Assembly (NCBI GenBank): GCA_016858145.1
Contig: JAEHOE010000002.1
Location: forward strand, 62,001-126,000
Length of the DNA: 64,000 nt
Source of the DNA: Edaphochlamys debaryana
Lineage: Eukaryota; Chlorophyta; Chlorophyceae; Chlamydomonadales
Direction: 5' to 3'
The position numbers were made by a program, and so were the translations under genes. Of the stretch, positions 1 to 10,657 are shown one piece after another. Below the pieces are notes generated by a model. That model was not told the origin of the DNA, did no database searches, and saw nothing but the letters and a program-made list of their open reading frames with translations. How positions within the stretch are numbered: the first letter of the stretch is position 1; every line of letters begins with the position of its first letter.

Positions 1-743
1 TCAGGCCATACATGGGCACATCCAAAGCATCGCTGATGACGGGGCGGCTATGAATCCCTGGCCACACAATCATCGCGACCGATTAATTAACCCTCCCTCC
101 AGAGCCCGGTATCAGCCGTGTTGCGACCTGGGCTACGACCATGTCTGCCACGAAGTGCGCTGACACGCTGTAGTGGGTGGCACCACGGGGATGCCAGCTC
201 ATCCCTGAGTGCGGGCCTGCGACGTTCCAACTGAAAGAGGTGAAACTCCTTGCCTTCCAGTATTCTCGAGCGAAGCGTGGGGGCATGACCTTCTGGTATT
301 ACAGAACGACAAACACAACGACACACGCTTCCGACGCGTGGATTCATGGCGCGTCCCGCTGCCAAATCGGACTCTGCAGACCCTCGACTCCCCACCCCTG
401 CCTCACCATCTGTCGTAGACTGTGCACTGGAGGCTGCAATTTAGAATACTCATTCCCACCCTCTGGAGGCTTCTAGAGGGTCAGGGTGGTGAAAGACGCA
501 CCTAATGGGCCCTTGCGTCCCCTCGACGATGCAACGCCTGGCGACGTTAATCGCGCTATCCCCTGATGCCAAAACGTCCAACCCCGCTGCACTGAATAAT
601 CCGGAGCCCACCGGCAAGCTACCCTACAATCCAACCGCTATAATGCCCCTGACACATGCGGACGTCGTCGTCCATCAGCTACATGGCCGACTTTTAGGGT
701 CGCGGTCGTCCGGGTAGGCCGCGAGTTGAGGGCGGGTACCGTC
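1..743. other. No supported gene
   Basis: Only short overlapping open frames on both strands. I see no motif, no clear splice-consistent exon chain and no tRNA-like structure. It may be the 3' flank of the minus-strand ORF that follows. Confidence 0.5.
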
Positions 744-1408
744 CTATGGAATGGCAGCTCGTGCAATTGTCTGCAGCACTACCTCGTCCGGCCCCAACAC
801 TGGCTGCAGTGCCAGCTCTGGAAGACGCGTACGTGCGTAGCCGTCCATCCGCTCCGCGAATTTCCGCACGCGAGGTCGCAGCGCCTGAGGCCGCCCGGGG
901 CCCCCAAGGCTCCAGACGCCAGGTGCCACAGAGCGCCCATACAGCAACTCCCCGCCTAGACGCACATGTTGTTGCCAGCGTCCTGAAGCTCGAGCTTCAC
1001 GGCGTCGGCGTTCTCCCCCGGGTACCGTCGCACGTGGCTTAGCAATAGGACGACGAAATCCCCGGAGCTCCGTGTGATTGCGGCCTGAACAGCGTCAGAC
1101 CACGTCTGCCTTCCAAAGAACTCGCCGCCAAATTCCGCCTCCCACATGCGAACAATAACGCCCGCGCAACCCGGCAGGACGCGTCGGCAGCACTCGCCAA
1201 AAAGCGCGCCTCCGTCGTTCCAGAGACGGTCGCTAATGATCGCGTCATTGATAGGAGTTAGCAGGGTCTCTACCTCCGCCTGGTTGTCTGAATGCATGGC
1301 GACGAGGACTTTGCCCCGAAGCTGTTCAACGCAGCGGTCTAGCATGATCACGACTGGTTGGACGGCAGAGGTGGTGGCTGTGTGTGCCGTCGCAACACTT
1401 GTAGACAC
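744..1408 (-). CDS. Hypothetical protein, partial gene model
   Basis: A minus-strand frame from 1408 down to a TAG at 958-956 reads as ordinary soluble protein (150 codons, containing VEQLRGKVLVAMHSD and RMWEAEFGGEFFGR). It has no ATG at its 5' end (it opens with GTG after an upstream TAA), but a CAG acceptor lies at its edge, so it is more likely an internal or last exon than a complete gene. A second frame (about 888 to 744, beginning after a GGCCTCAG acceptor) also looks coding and could be joined after codon TGC near 959, though the donor would be poor. It is divergent from the F-box-like gene at 1563. I recognise no family. Confidence 0.35.
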
Positions 1409-1562
1409 TGATGGAAGCGGCTGACGCCATCGAGATTAGGCGAGCCAGGTTCGGCATTCTCTGTCTCTGTGCACGATGCGGCGATACTCGCAAGTACACT
1501 CTTGGGCGATCGTAGGCATAACGCACTAGCTGCTGTGGGCTATCACCTCGGACCCCAACGCC

Positions 1563-3393
1563 ATGGACTTCAAAGCAAGCCACGGCGGCGACGTAAAATT
1601 CCTAGACATCTTACAATACGTAGTCTCCAATGTAGACAGTATGGCATGCTGGAGCGCTGTGCGTGCTGCTAGCCGCGAGGCGCGTGACTGCGTCGACGCT
1701 AACGTGAAGACAGTCACACTACGACCGCAACTGACCCGCCGGGACACGCGGCCAAGGTCACAGCGGACTCCGCTCATTGGTAAACACTTTGAAAGACTTC
1801 TCCAGACGCTGGCAGGAGTGCAGAGCGTGCGAGTCGACACGCTCCCCGACCACTCGCGGGACACCCGGCGCTTGCTACGTTACGTCCGCGACAACACGAC
1901 GCTGGGCACGCGTGTCCGCCGGGTCATTGTGGGCGGAGGATACGTATGGGTGTATGCAAGAGACCTGGCGGCTGTCGCTGGAACCTTTCCAGCGACGACG
2001 GACTTCACGATCCTTTCCACTGTGTATGAGCAGCTGCCTCACGCCGGGGGTGAAGCTCTTCACACCGCCCTCAGCTCGTACAGCCAGCAGCTCCGACACC
2101 TCACCCTACACTCACTCGGTAGCCTCGTCTCCCTGGAGGGTCTGACCCTCCCTGGCATCACTTGCCTCCGAGTAGGAACGGAGCGGTCGAGCAATGGCAG
2201 TCACAGCGCCCACATCTCGGTGTCCTCCCTCACAGCACTACCGCATCTCCAAGAACTGCACGTCCGCAGCATCGAATCGTGGGGGCCTGGAGACCGGCGT
2301 ATGGACACTTACAACCCACGTCACGTGGCCGCTCTGCTCTGCGACCTGGCCAAGACCTTGGCTCCTCTGCTCAAAGTTCTGGCAGTCAACTCCGACATGC
2401 GGCTCCAGTGGACCGGCCCCTGTCTCGACCTCATCCATCTGGAGTGCGTGAACCTTGACAATCAGGACGACCGCCTGTGGGGCGCGTTGAAACGCGCGGT
2501 TGAGCAGCATCACCTTCAACATCCCCGACGACCGTCCCCCAAATTAAACATCGGCCGCATGTGGACCTTCCGTGGCAACCAGCACGTCGCGCTGCCCGCG
2601 ATCAGAGCGCTGCGACGGTTATGCACCACCTCCCCCGTGGACGTCCTGCATGTAGACTATCCCAGCAGACATCGCGTTCCAAACATCTTCAACGCCTTCG
2701 GGATGCCCAACGTGTTCGCATGGACTTGGTGCCCTCAAAGCACCCAAATGAACCTACGCATCAAGAACTTCAAGAGCACGGACTGCCACAGTGCAACACT
2801 GACGACGGCCATGGCCATGTATGCCCGTGCCTGCATGTCTGTCCGACAACGGCTTACCCTGGTCGGAGAAGGTCGGGCACCACTCGCCGCCTTCAAAACA
2901 ATTATTATCCACGGGGATAAGACCTACTACAACGTCATCAAGCCGGCCCTCGGCCTGACCGAGCGGCAACGGGATCGAGGACATCTGCCATCCCACGCAC
3001 AACCTGTGCGCTGGACGGCCCAGCTGTTCAGAAAGCGACTCTGTTGCCCTGCCGCGGACGACACAGCTTCTGCATTCATGTACGTGGTGCAGTGCGTCAC
3101 GTCGGAAACAGCGTCGCTACTGCTGAGGAACCTTCACGGCGCGGCCACCGACGCACTAATGAACACGCGATTTCAAGTCAGCGACATGGCCTGGATCGAC
3201 ATCCTGTCCGAGGTGAGCGTTTACAGAGAGCAAGCAAGCACAAACACGTGACGTCCAGCGATTTCACAAAGCTCTCGTTCCCGTTACGCCGCAGGCGGTG
3301 CAAGCGGTGGCCCCCGCCTGCAGCATTCATGACATTCTTTTCATTATTGAGCGACTGCAAAGACTGCAGCAAATGCACGACAGGTCGTGGTGA
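1563..3393 (+). CDS. F-box-like/LRR-like protein, paralogue 1
   Basis: Two exons: 1563-3212 and 3295-3393, with a GAG|GTGAGC donor and a GCCGCAG acceptor, phase 0, 582 residues. Residues ~12-50 resemble an F-box-like start (hydrophobic LDIL, then a W and the spaced SREARDCVD). The remainder has irregular leucine-rich segments such as TLHSLGSLVSLEGLTLPG. The ATG at 1563 is the first in frame. The second exon encodes only 32 residues (AVQAVAPACSIHDILFIIER onward) and aligns with the last exon of the next gene, so reading through the intron to 3251 would give a wrong C-terminus. A TGTAA poly(A) signal lies at 3512-3516. Its paralogue is the next gene downstream, same strand. By analogy with F-box/LRR proteins it may be an SCF-type substrate adaptor; this is inference from a weak motif, and an LRR-only protein is the alternative. 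Confidence 0.8.
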
Positions 3394-4052
3394 TCTGAGC
3401 ACATAGTAGAGTGTTTCATAGCAGGGCACGCAGCGGGCCGACCAGTGCATTCTGTACCACTATTTGTACAGCGCCCAGGTGACTTCGGCCTGTGGTTTGA
3501 CCACCTAATTGTGTAAAGATTGCAAAATATTGCGATACAACCACCGGTGAAATTATGGTTATCACCAAGGCCCGGCCTGTGCGGGACAACCGGACTGTGT
3601 TCTGTAACATTACTTGTTCGCCAGAGCTACCCCGCTCTATGAGCGAGACCACTCGGGGGGACCACTCGGCCCGACCAGTTCGGCCCTTGGCTGAACTCCA
3701 CCACGCCTTGGCACCAGTTGGAGATCTCTGCCAGTTATCGTTGTACGCGGGCCATCACCTGCGACGGTTGTGTCTTCCCCTCAGTTGGTCGCTTGGGGGC
3801 CGGGGTCACACTCAGCACCTTCCAGCTCCCTCATGCCTCCTACGCAACGCCAGGGTTCAATATTCCGTATCTCGCCGTTGTCAGTTTGTACTTGAAACGA
3901 CTTAGAGCTGTAGTGAAGGTGGGTCACGGCGCATCGCAGCTCAATACGAACCCGCGACGCAACCACGACGCTTTCACATACTTGTGTGCAACCGTTCCTG
4001 CTACTATCTCCGCCGATAGACCCATCCCGCATTGGAACCTGCCGCGTCACAA
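3394..4052. other. 3' UTR and intergenic spacer between the two paralogues
   Basis: Holds the TGTAA signal of the first paralogue at 3512-3516 and then the promoter region of the second. A short stretch near 3600-3620 (CTGTAACATTACTTGTTC) resembles 6344-6361 downstream of the second paralogue, hinting that flanks were copied with the genes. No other gene seen. Confidence 0.5.
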
Positions 4053-5913
4053 ATGTCGGCCATCAGCAACGTGCGCACAGAGCACTGCCAACTCACCGGA
4101 CTCCCGGACGTACTTGAGGTCATGCTAAGCAACACCAAACCCTGCGAGGGTTGGGCTGGGCTGCGTGGCGCCAGTCGTAGCATGCGCGATGCTGTCGACC
4201 TCAACACCGAAAGCCTCACTATCAAGGTCACGCACCTGAAAGCCTACAGTTCTCGCAACATCACGATGCCCGAGCTCGTGGGGCGCCTGCTGTCGAGGGT
4301 GCCCCGAGTGCGGGCGCTGACCGTGGAAACTGTGGACGACGAGAACCCGTTGCTAAACCGCTTGCTCCAATACATCCGGGAGAGCACGCTTCTGCCAGCA
4401 AGAGTACAGACGCTCACTGTTGCGCGGGGACGCTACAGTCTTCCCAACGCGCAGAACCTGGGAGTGCTCGCGGAGACGTTCCCGAACGTCAGCGACTTCC
4501 GCTTCCTCACGGACGCTGGTGACTGGCGCGGCAACACCCGAGGCGGCGACCTCTCCGCGGCCCTTGCATCGTGCTTGGGACGGCTGTGCAGCTTGACGCT
4601 GCCCAACATGGGGAGCCTTCGGGCCCTCGACGGACTCACCTTCCCCGCACTGACTCGCCTCCACATCCGCGGACACTGCGGCGATCGCCACTGCACAATC
4701 TCCCTCGGCTCTCTACGAAGCATGCCCTGCCTCGAACACCTGGAGGCGCACAGCGAGGAGACTTGGTACCACAACAACCCGCCGGACAACTCGGACGCAC
4801 CGATGAAATCCCTGGCAGCGCTCCTCTGCGAGGAAGCCAAGGCAATGGCCCCTTCCCTCACCACCCTGGTCGTCAACGACGAAGTTGCCCTGCACTGGAC
4901 CGCTGCTGGTCAGAACGACGCCGGGGGGGAACAATCGGCCACCCTGCTTTCGCGCATTCATATCCCATGGGCCGACCTTGACCGCGATGACGATTCCTTA
5001 TGGGCCGCGCTGGCCAACCTGGTCCGCGAAAATGGCGACGGCCACCCCAACCACCCGCCACCCACCTTCAGCATCGACCAGGTCACCACGTACATGGCAG
5101 ACGCCATCAACAGCCTACCCGCCCTCGGCAATCTGCGTTTCGTGTGCCGATCCTCGCCGCCCGCGTCGGTCTTCGTTTTCAGGCCCAGACGACACGCCGT
5201 TCTGGGCGTCCTCGCGGCGACCGGCGTACCCAGCAGCCTCGAGTGGAGCACGGACTACCTGGAGAAGCGGTGCGTACACCACATCAGCGGCCTGGGAAGC
5301 CCCACGTGGGACGTTCACACACCGAGCGTCGCGGAGGCGGCTTACGGCCGGCTGTGCGCGGCTGTGCGCAAGTGGCTGATCAACACCCGCCAGGGTAGTC
5401 AGACTGTCGCCGGCGCGGTTACCATTGTCGTCGTCGGGAACGGAGCCGCACACAAATTCATTGACCCGGTTCAGACTTCCAGCCTGCACTACGAACGAGA
5501 CGGGAGGCTCTCCCAGCCCGCTCCGGCACTGCTCTATGTCGTGCGGCTGTTCAGTAAGGAGCTCTGCAGACGCCCCTCCAACGGCAGTCCATCAGCCGTC
5601 ATGTATCTCATGCAATGCTCCACGCCGGCCGCTGCAGAGCTGGTCCTCGCCGACCTCCACGCCCTGGCCTCGAGACGGCCCTCCAAAGCTACCATCCTTG
5701 CGAGCCCTCTCCCTTGGAGCGACATTATTGAACAGGTGAGCCAATACCGCACCTCGTATTAATTTCACACTGTCCCCATCGCCCGCGCTTACTCACTCCC
5801 CGCCTCTCGCGATGCACCTGCAGGCCCTTCTCCACGTCCTCGGCACCTGCAGCGGCAACGACCTCCTCTACCTTCTGGACAAGCTGCAACGGTCGGACCT
5901 CCTTCACCCGTGA
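4053..5913 (+). CDS. F-box-like/LRR-like protein, paralogue 2
   Basis: Two exons: 4053-5735 and 5824-5913, CAG|GTGAGC donor, phase 0, 590 residues. The frame is open a little further upstream from a TTG at 4032, but the first ATG is at 4053. The N-terminus (TGLPDVLEVMLSN, then W and RDAVDLNTESL) matches paralogue 1 position by position and is the F-box-like part. The body contains leucine-rich stretches (LCSLTLPNMGSLRALDGLTF) aligned with SLGSLVSLEGLTLPG of paralogue 1. The last exon encodes 29 residues (ALLHVLGTCSGNDLLYLLDK onward). Gene structure, intron phase and position are identical in both copies, so this is a tandem duplication old enough for substantial protein divergence. Function as an SCF substrate adaptor is only inferred. 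Confidence 0.8.
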
Positions 5914-7554
5914 TGCCCTGCTCCGGATCTCGGGAACACATCGTCGGCACATTCATCCACACGGGGCCCCGCCACCCGCTAGCACAACGTCCACCGACCG
6001 TTTGGTCGGCTTATGATACTACTTCATTATTTCATTATTGCTTTTCCTCTTTGCCAGACAGCGACAGACGCGCGGCGTCGTGGGTAGGGAACACAGACGA
6101 TTTCATCACATTCCCAGGGCTTGGCGGGTGGATTGGCCGCGATTTTGTAGGGCCCCAACTCATCCACGGCGTTGGGTGCCCAGACCACAAAGGGGGGGGG
6201 GGGGCACAGACGATTTACACACATTCAGGGGGCATTCGGGCGCATTTATGCACGTTCGCCAGCAAGTGGTTTGGATTGACCGCGAGTTTGAAGGGCCCTA
6301 ACAAGTTCACGGCCTTGAGTGTCCGGACCGACTGCCGCTCCTGTAACGTTACTTGCTCATCGCGACTGGCCCAGTGCATGGATATGGCCAAGGGACCACC
6401 TGGCTTCAGCCCGCCTGCATTGGGGACCGTCGACGGGCGTTGGCCGGGAACACACTTCCGGTGCCGGTATTCTTGCCACTCTCCAGCGCAAGGGTGCCAC
6501 CACCACCCCCATTGTCAAGGGACCACCTCAGCACGGGCTACACGGGCCGAGCTACGGTCCTCCTGGCTACCAGCCTTGTTCGTCATCCGCTTCGGACGGG
6601 TGATGGTTGCGGCCCTGTGGCTGCTGTATGGTTGGCAGCTGTCCTCTGCGGTTCTGACCTGCGCTTGGTGGCTGCGACAGCTTGACTCTTGACCTGCGCA
6701 TGTGCTCTTCGGGCTAGGTGGCGGCGCTGATGTGCGGTGACTAGGGCCCTTCCGGTCTCGCGGCCGGGGGCCCTGGGGCGCGTGTGGCGAGAGGGTGGTT
6801 GCGCTTTGTTTGTGGACGTACTGCGCCCTTGTGCGCTTGAGTATTGCGCACGGCCCGTGTTGAGTTAGTGGGTGCGCTGTTCTGCGGTTGCTCAGGACGC
6901 TTCCGGCCTCGGCTGGGGGGCATGGGGTTCCGAGGGCTGCTGCTCCCCCTATGTCAGTCCTTAGGCGGGTTCCGACCGGGTTCGGGTCAAACCCGGGTTC
7001 GTGCCACCGGCAACCGACCCCCAAACCGCCCCCCAAACCGACATGCCAGGTTCGCGCACCCAAACCCGCCCCGGTAGCAGCTCAGATCGACAGGCGGCTC
7101 TCCGTTGTGGGTTCTTGGGTCCATGGCAAACGCAATGTAAAGCATGCACATAAGCCCAGAGCTGCATTTCCCGTCACTTCCCGTCACTTCGAGTCCCCTT
7201 CCGTCATCTCGCGCTTTGCCACTCGCTGCCCTGCACCCCTTTGCGCCGTTCCAGGGTTGCGAGCTAGCTGCCACGCAGGAGAGGCGTGCACAATCGCTCG
7301 GGGTCTGGGTAAGATTGCACTCACGCCGAGCGACCGACTGTGCCCAATGCCCTGCAGCTGACCCGATATGCATGTTCCGCAAAGCGGCCGTGTGCAGCAA
7401 CAGCAGCACAATCCAGCTTGACGGAGCCCCTAGGCACTCGACCCCACAGCGCGAGTCGCCCTGATAGGTCGCTCCAGGGAGCCTTGTCAACCCGGTTACC
7501 GGGGGCGAACCGGGGGCCAAACCCAGCAGTTTGGTACTTGCTCCGGGACAGGCC
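5914..7554. other. Intergenic repeat-rich DNA
   Basis: No convincing gene. A possible TGTAA signal for paralogue 2 is at 6345-6349. Two diverged copies of a ~110-140 bp repeat occur: one begins at CACAGACGA (6092) with the GGATTGGCCGCGA block at 6130, the second at 6205 with GGATTGACCGCGA at 6273. A 13-G run lies between them (around 6192-6204). A GGTTCG/CCCGGGTT-rich patch lies at about 6965-7075. Confidence 0.5.
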
Positions 7555-7924
7555 GGGAACACACCAACCGCCTTACACATCACCGTCTGGCAACCAACGC
7601 TCCCGGCAGACTTGCGCACACGTGCACCCACTTCACCACTGTACAACACCTAGAACGCGCACCCACTCAAATGCTGTTCAACCCTGGGCTACCCGGGGCA
7701 AGCGCAATCGTCAGCCTAACAGGCCCCAAAGGATGCGAAATGAATGAGGGGTTGAGAGCGGGAGATAGCCATCACCTCAAGCCCGCTGCACGGAGGCCGG
7801 AGGCGCCCCAGAGCGTGCGCCTTCCTTGCCTGCCTGTGCCAAAGCTGCAACGGCCGAAACTCCCCCAATTTGCCAGCCCGACTCCCTATTGCGCCGCTGG
7901 CAAGCACACCCCCTCCCCCAATCC

Positions 7925-8749
7925 CTACATGTTCTGCACCACGCTCATCCGCACGGCTACTGAGCGCCGGATGTAGCCCTTCACGGCGTCCGACTTCCAC
8001 CTCCCGTGCGCCTTAATGGCCTCCTCGCTCACGCCCGCATTAGCTGCCGCCGTGGCTCCTCCACGGCGGAGGCTGTGCGCCGACAGCCGTCCCACGTCAA
8101 AAGAAAGCCGGGCATCAACCTGCTTGACCTCCCCCAACCTAGCCCGAAGGCGCTCCGTAACCCGCCCCTTGGCCCACCGTTGCCCCGATCCTACCCCTAC
8201 GTCCGCGAAGAGAGGGGCGGCCGGGTTAGCGCCCTCAGTTGAGCGCTGTCTCAAGTGCTGCCTTACTATGTCGCCTACTGGTACCCCGCTGCGCGTGGTC
8301 TCCGCAAGGCACACCGTCTCCCCCGCCGCCAGCTGATCTGTCTTGCTGCGCCGTATGCTCAGTACGACCCCCCCGGTCGGCGGCAGCGTCACATCCCCCA
8401 CGTTGAGCCCCACCAGCTCGCTTCGCCGAAGGCGCTTGGTGAGCACGCACGCATCGCGCTCGCACGCCGCCTGATGCTCCGGCCGCCGCGCCTGCTGGTG
8501 CAGCCAGCCAAGCAGGAGCGAGAGGAGGCTGAGCGGCAGGGGAGCCTTGGGGCCCGGGCCGGGCCCCTGGCCCGCCTCCGCACGGCGGCGCAGCGCCTGA
8601 CGCAGCGTGGCCAGCAGCATCCGATCACGGGAGACGTACAGCTCTGCTGCCAGCAAGGACCGTGGGCGGGACGCAGAGCTGCACCAGCTGGACTTCCTGG
8701 GCATGCTGTACGACACAGACACAATGGAGATGCGAGTCTCGCCCGACAA
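7925..8749 (-). CDS. Tyrosine recombinase of DIRS-type element (catalytic domain)
   Basis: The reading frame on the minus strand runs from about 8749 to a stop at 7925; recognisable homology starts near 8660. The expected catalytic set of phage-integrase-type recombinases is visible in order: Arg in LRRSELVGL, Lys in SKTDQ, His and Arg in AHSLRRGG, Trp in HGRWKS and the nucleophile Tyr in KGYIRR. The 5' end meets RT coding sequence of the opposite strand at about 8655, so the N-terminal part is probably missing. Its likely role was integration of the circular cDNA intermediate. The frame is intact, unlike the RT beside it. Confidence 0.8.
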   Translation of the reverse strand: MSGETRISIVSVSYSMPRKSSWCSSASRPRSLLAAELYVSRDRMLLATLRQALRRRAEAGQGPGPGPKAPLPLSLLSLLLGWLHQQARRPEHQAACERDACVLTKRLRRSELVGLNVGDVTLPPTGGVVLSIRRSKTDQLAAGETVCLAETTRSGVPVGDIVRQHLRQRSTEGANPAAPLFADVGVGSGQRWAKGRVTERLRARLGEVKQVDARLSFDVGRLSAHSLRRGGATAAANAGVSEEAIKAHGRWKSDAVKGYIRRSVAVRMSVVQNM

Positions 8750-9890
8750 GCGCTCACGCTACGCGGCGGACGTGCAGCAGCTGCTGTCCGCCGCCGCAAA
8801 CGGCCCGGTTCCGCGCAAGGCCTTGGAGACGGCTGCGGGCCGCCTCACCTTCATTGCCCGCGCCTGCCGGTGGGGCAACGCGTTTCTCCAGAGCATCTAC
8901 GACACCACCTGCTCCCCCTCCCGCCCCCCGCCGCCAATGGTGCGATTGGGCAAGGAGTCCGTCGAGGACTTGCGTTTTTGGCTTGACCTCCTCAGCGCCG
9001 GCGCTTCGGCCTGGGATGGCGTCACCCTGGCCACCACCGCAGACCTGGAATTGGTGAGGGGGGAGTTTGCTGGTCCTGATGGCGCCGTGGTGTTCACCGA
9101 CGCCAGCGGTGTCGGGTTTGGCGCCTGGTCTGGGACCAGGCAGAAGTCCAGGGCCGCTGGTCGCAGGACGACCGGTGGCTGCACATTGCGTGGCTTGAGC
9201 TCAAGGCCGTGCTGCAGGCGCTGCGCACGTGGGCGCCCAAGCTGGCCCGCCGCAACGTGCTGGTCCACTGCGACAACACGCAGGCAGTGGCCGCCATCAA
9301 CCGGGGCTCAACCCGCATCCGAGAGGGCCGCAGCATCAGCCTTGCCATAGCCCGCCTAGCCATCGAGCACCACTTCGTGCTGCAGGCGGAGCACATCGCG
9401 GGGGTGGAGAACACAAGGGCCGACCGCCTGAGCCGCCAGCTGCAGCAGGCCAGATCTCAGAACTTGCGGCTCAAGGCGAGGCTGTTTGAGGCCCTAGTGG
9501 GCAGCGGGCCGTACCGGCCCACAGTGGACTGCTGCTGCGATGTCCTGGGCGCAGCCCGGCTGCGCTCGGTTCTTCAGCCCTGAGCGCTCGGTCATTGGAG
9601 CAGCGGCGGAGCTAGCGGGCAGCGTTCTGTGGGCTTTCCCTCCGGCGGCCCTGGTGGGCGGCGTGCTGATGAGGGAGCTTGCCGCCGCGCATGCACTAGA
9701 CCGGCGCACCCGGGCCACCGTTGTGGTGCCGGCGTGGGAGCAGCAGGGCTGGTACCGACGATTCGACAGCGTGCCCCGGCGCAGCGACAGCCCGTTCTCC
9801 CTCGTCACTCGCCTCAAGAAGGGCCGCCACCACTGCCTGTGGCCCTGGGGCGAGGAGGCGGACCCGGCGCGTCTGGCGGGGCGGCCGCCC
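8660..9890 (+). pseudogene. RT-RNase H fragment of DIRS-type element
   Basis: Begins inside the RT thumb region (LHQLDFLGMLYDTDTMEM, SPDKRSRYAAD); the fingers and palm with the YxDD motif are absent. It continues into an RNase H-like domain (VVFTDASGVGFGAW, then VLVHCDNTQAVAAINRG and ENTRADRLSRQ) and the C-terminal extension typical of DIRS RT-RH proteins (LWAFPPAALVGG, VVVPAWEQQGWYRRF). Two frame changes break it: at 9129-9130 between two TGG codons (two extra or one missing base) and near 9540-9560. No functional product is possible. Confidence 0.8.
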
Positions 9891-10346
9891 GCCTCTGGCA
9901 GGCCAGCCGCTGCTGCTGTTCGGGCCGCCCCCAGCCACCGCGGCCATGGCCGGGTCGGCAACGACCTCCTCGGCCAGGGCCGCCAGCCCGAACAGCTCGA
10001 CCGGCCGCTGCTCGCCCAGGACGGCCATGCGGGCTGCCAGTGCCCGCCGTCGCTGCAGCTGCTGCAGCAGGGCTTTCCAGTTGCCCGGTAAGGCCCCCAT
10101 GGCCGCACCGTGGTCGTCACGGATTTTCTTAATGGCCGCGTCCCAGTCGCTGCGGCGCTTCTTAGCCCCAGCGCCACGGTTCTCCGGCTGCTCTCCGAGC
10201 TCCTCAATGCTGGCGTTCTTTGCAATGACGGCTGCCTCAGCCGCAGAAGCGGTGGCGAAGTCGTCCAGGCTAAGTGGTTCGTTCTCGTCCTTTGCAAGCT
10301 CGGCCCGGCATTGTTCGAGGGACAATTGCTGTATGTCCTGGGCCAT
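9870..10346 (-). pseudogene. Gag-like ORF1 of DIRS-type element, 3' truncated
   Basis: An ATG at 10346 opens a minus-strand frame reading as a charged, probably helical protein (MAQDIQQLSLEQCRAELAKD, then KKRRSDWDAAIKKIRDDH). Meaningful composition fades near 9870, where it runs into the end of the RT-RH coding sequence of the opposite strand. Gag identity rests on position only; there is no zinc knuckle, which DIRS gags commonly lack. Confidence 0.5.
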
Positions 10347-10470
10347 GTTTAAAGCGAAAGGCAGCCCAGACCGCTGCGGCTGGGCCGCGACAGAGAAATG
10401 CGCACCCGCAAGAACGCCAGAAACAAGTGCTAGAGGTCTACTCGGAACGTAAGCAACACCAAGTGACTGT

Positions 10471-10484
10471 GGCCGGGAACACAC
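10471..10484 (+). repeat. GGCCGGGAACACAC repeat
   Basis: The same 14-mer occurs at 6442-6455, 7551-7564 and 10471-10484, with its core inverted at 10646-10657. It may be part of terminal or split direct repeats of the retroelement. Confidence 0.55.
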
Positions 10485-10657
10485 AGGACCGACTACGGAG
10501 GGCCACACGCGGCTCGTTCCCTGAAGCTGTACGACGAGCACACGGCTCCCGACACGACACACACAAACCCCTTACTCCCCAGGCTACCCCTCCGCGCGCC
10601 CCAAAACGCATTTTGGAGGGGCTCCAAAATTTAACGTTTGGCCCCTGGTGTGTTCCC

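Larger units (their letters stand above)
7555..10657 (-). mobile_element. Degenerate DIRS/Kangaroo-type retroelement
   Basis: Contains a tyrosine recombinase (minus), an RT-RNase H fragment (plus) and a gag-like ORF (minus), abutting one another. A perfect 12-bp inverted pair GGGAACACACCA lies at 7555-7566 and, reversed, at 10646-10657, outside all three coding parts; I take these as tentative ends. The RT lacks its catalytic YxDD region and the RT-RH frame has two shifts, so the copy is inactive. DIRS-type elements use a tyrosine recombinase instead of a DDE integrase. Strand is given for the gag and recombinase orientation. Confidence 0.7.

Noticed and set aside
4032..4052. Start of F-box-like paralogue 2 at 4032
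   Set aside because: The codon at 4032 is TTG; the first ATG in frame is at 4053.
9696..10562. 288-codon minus-strand frame as one protein
   Set aside because: Only the part after the ATG at 10346 down to ~9870 looks like protein; the rest is antisense to the RT-RH C-terminal extension or upstream non-coding DNA.
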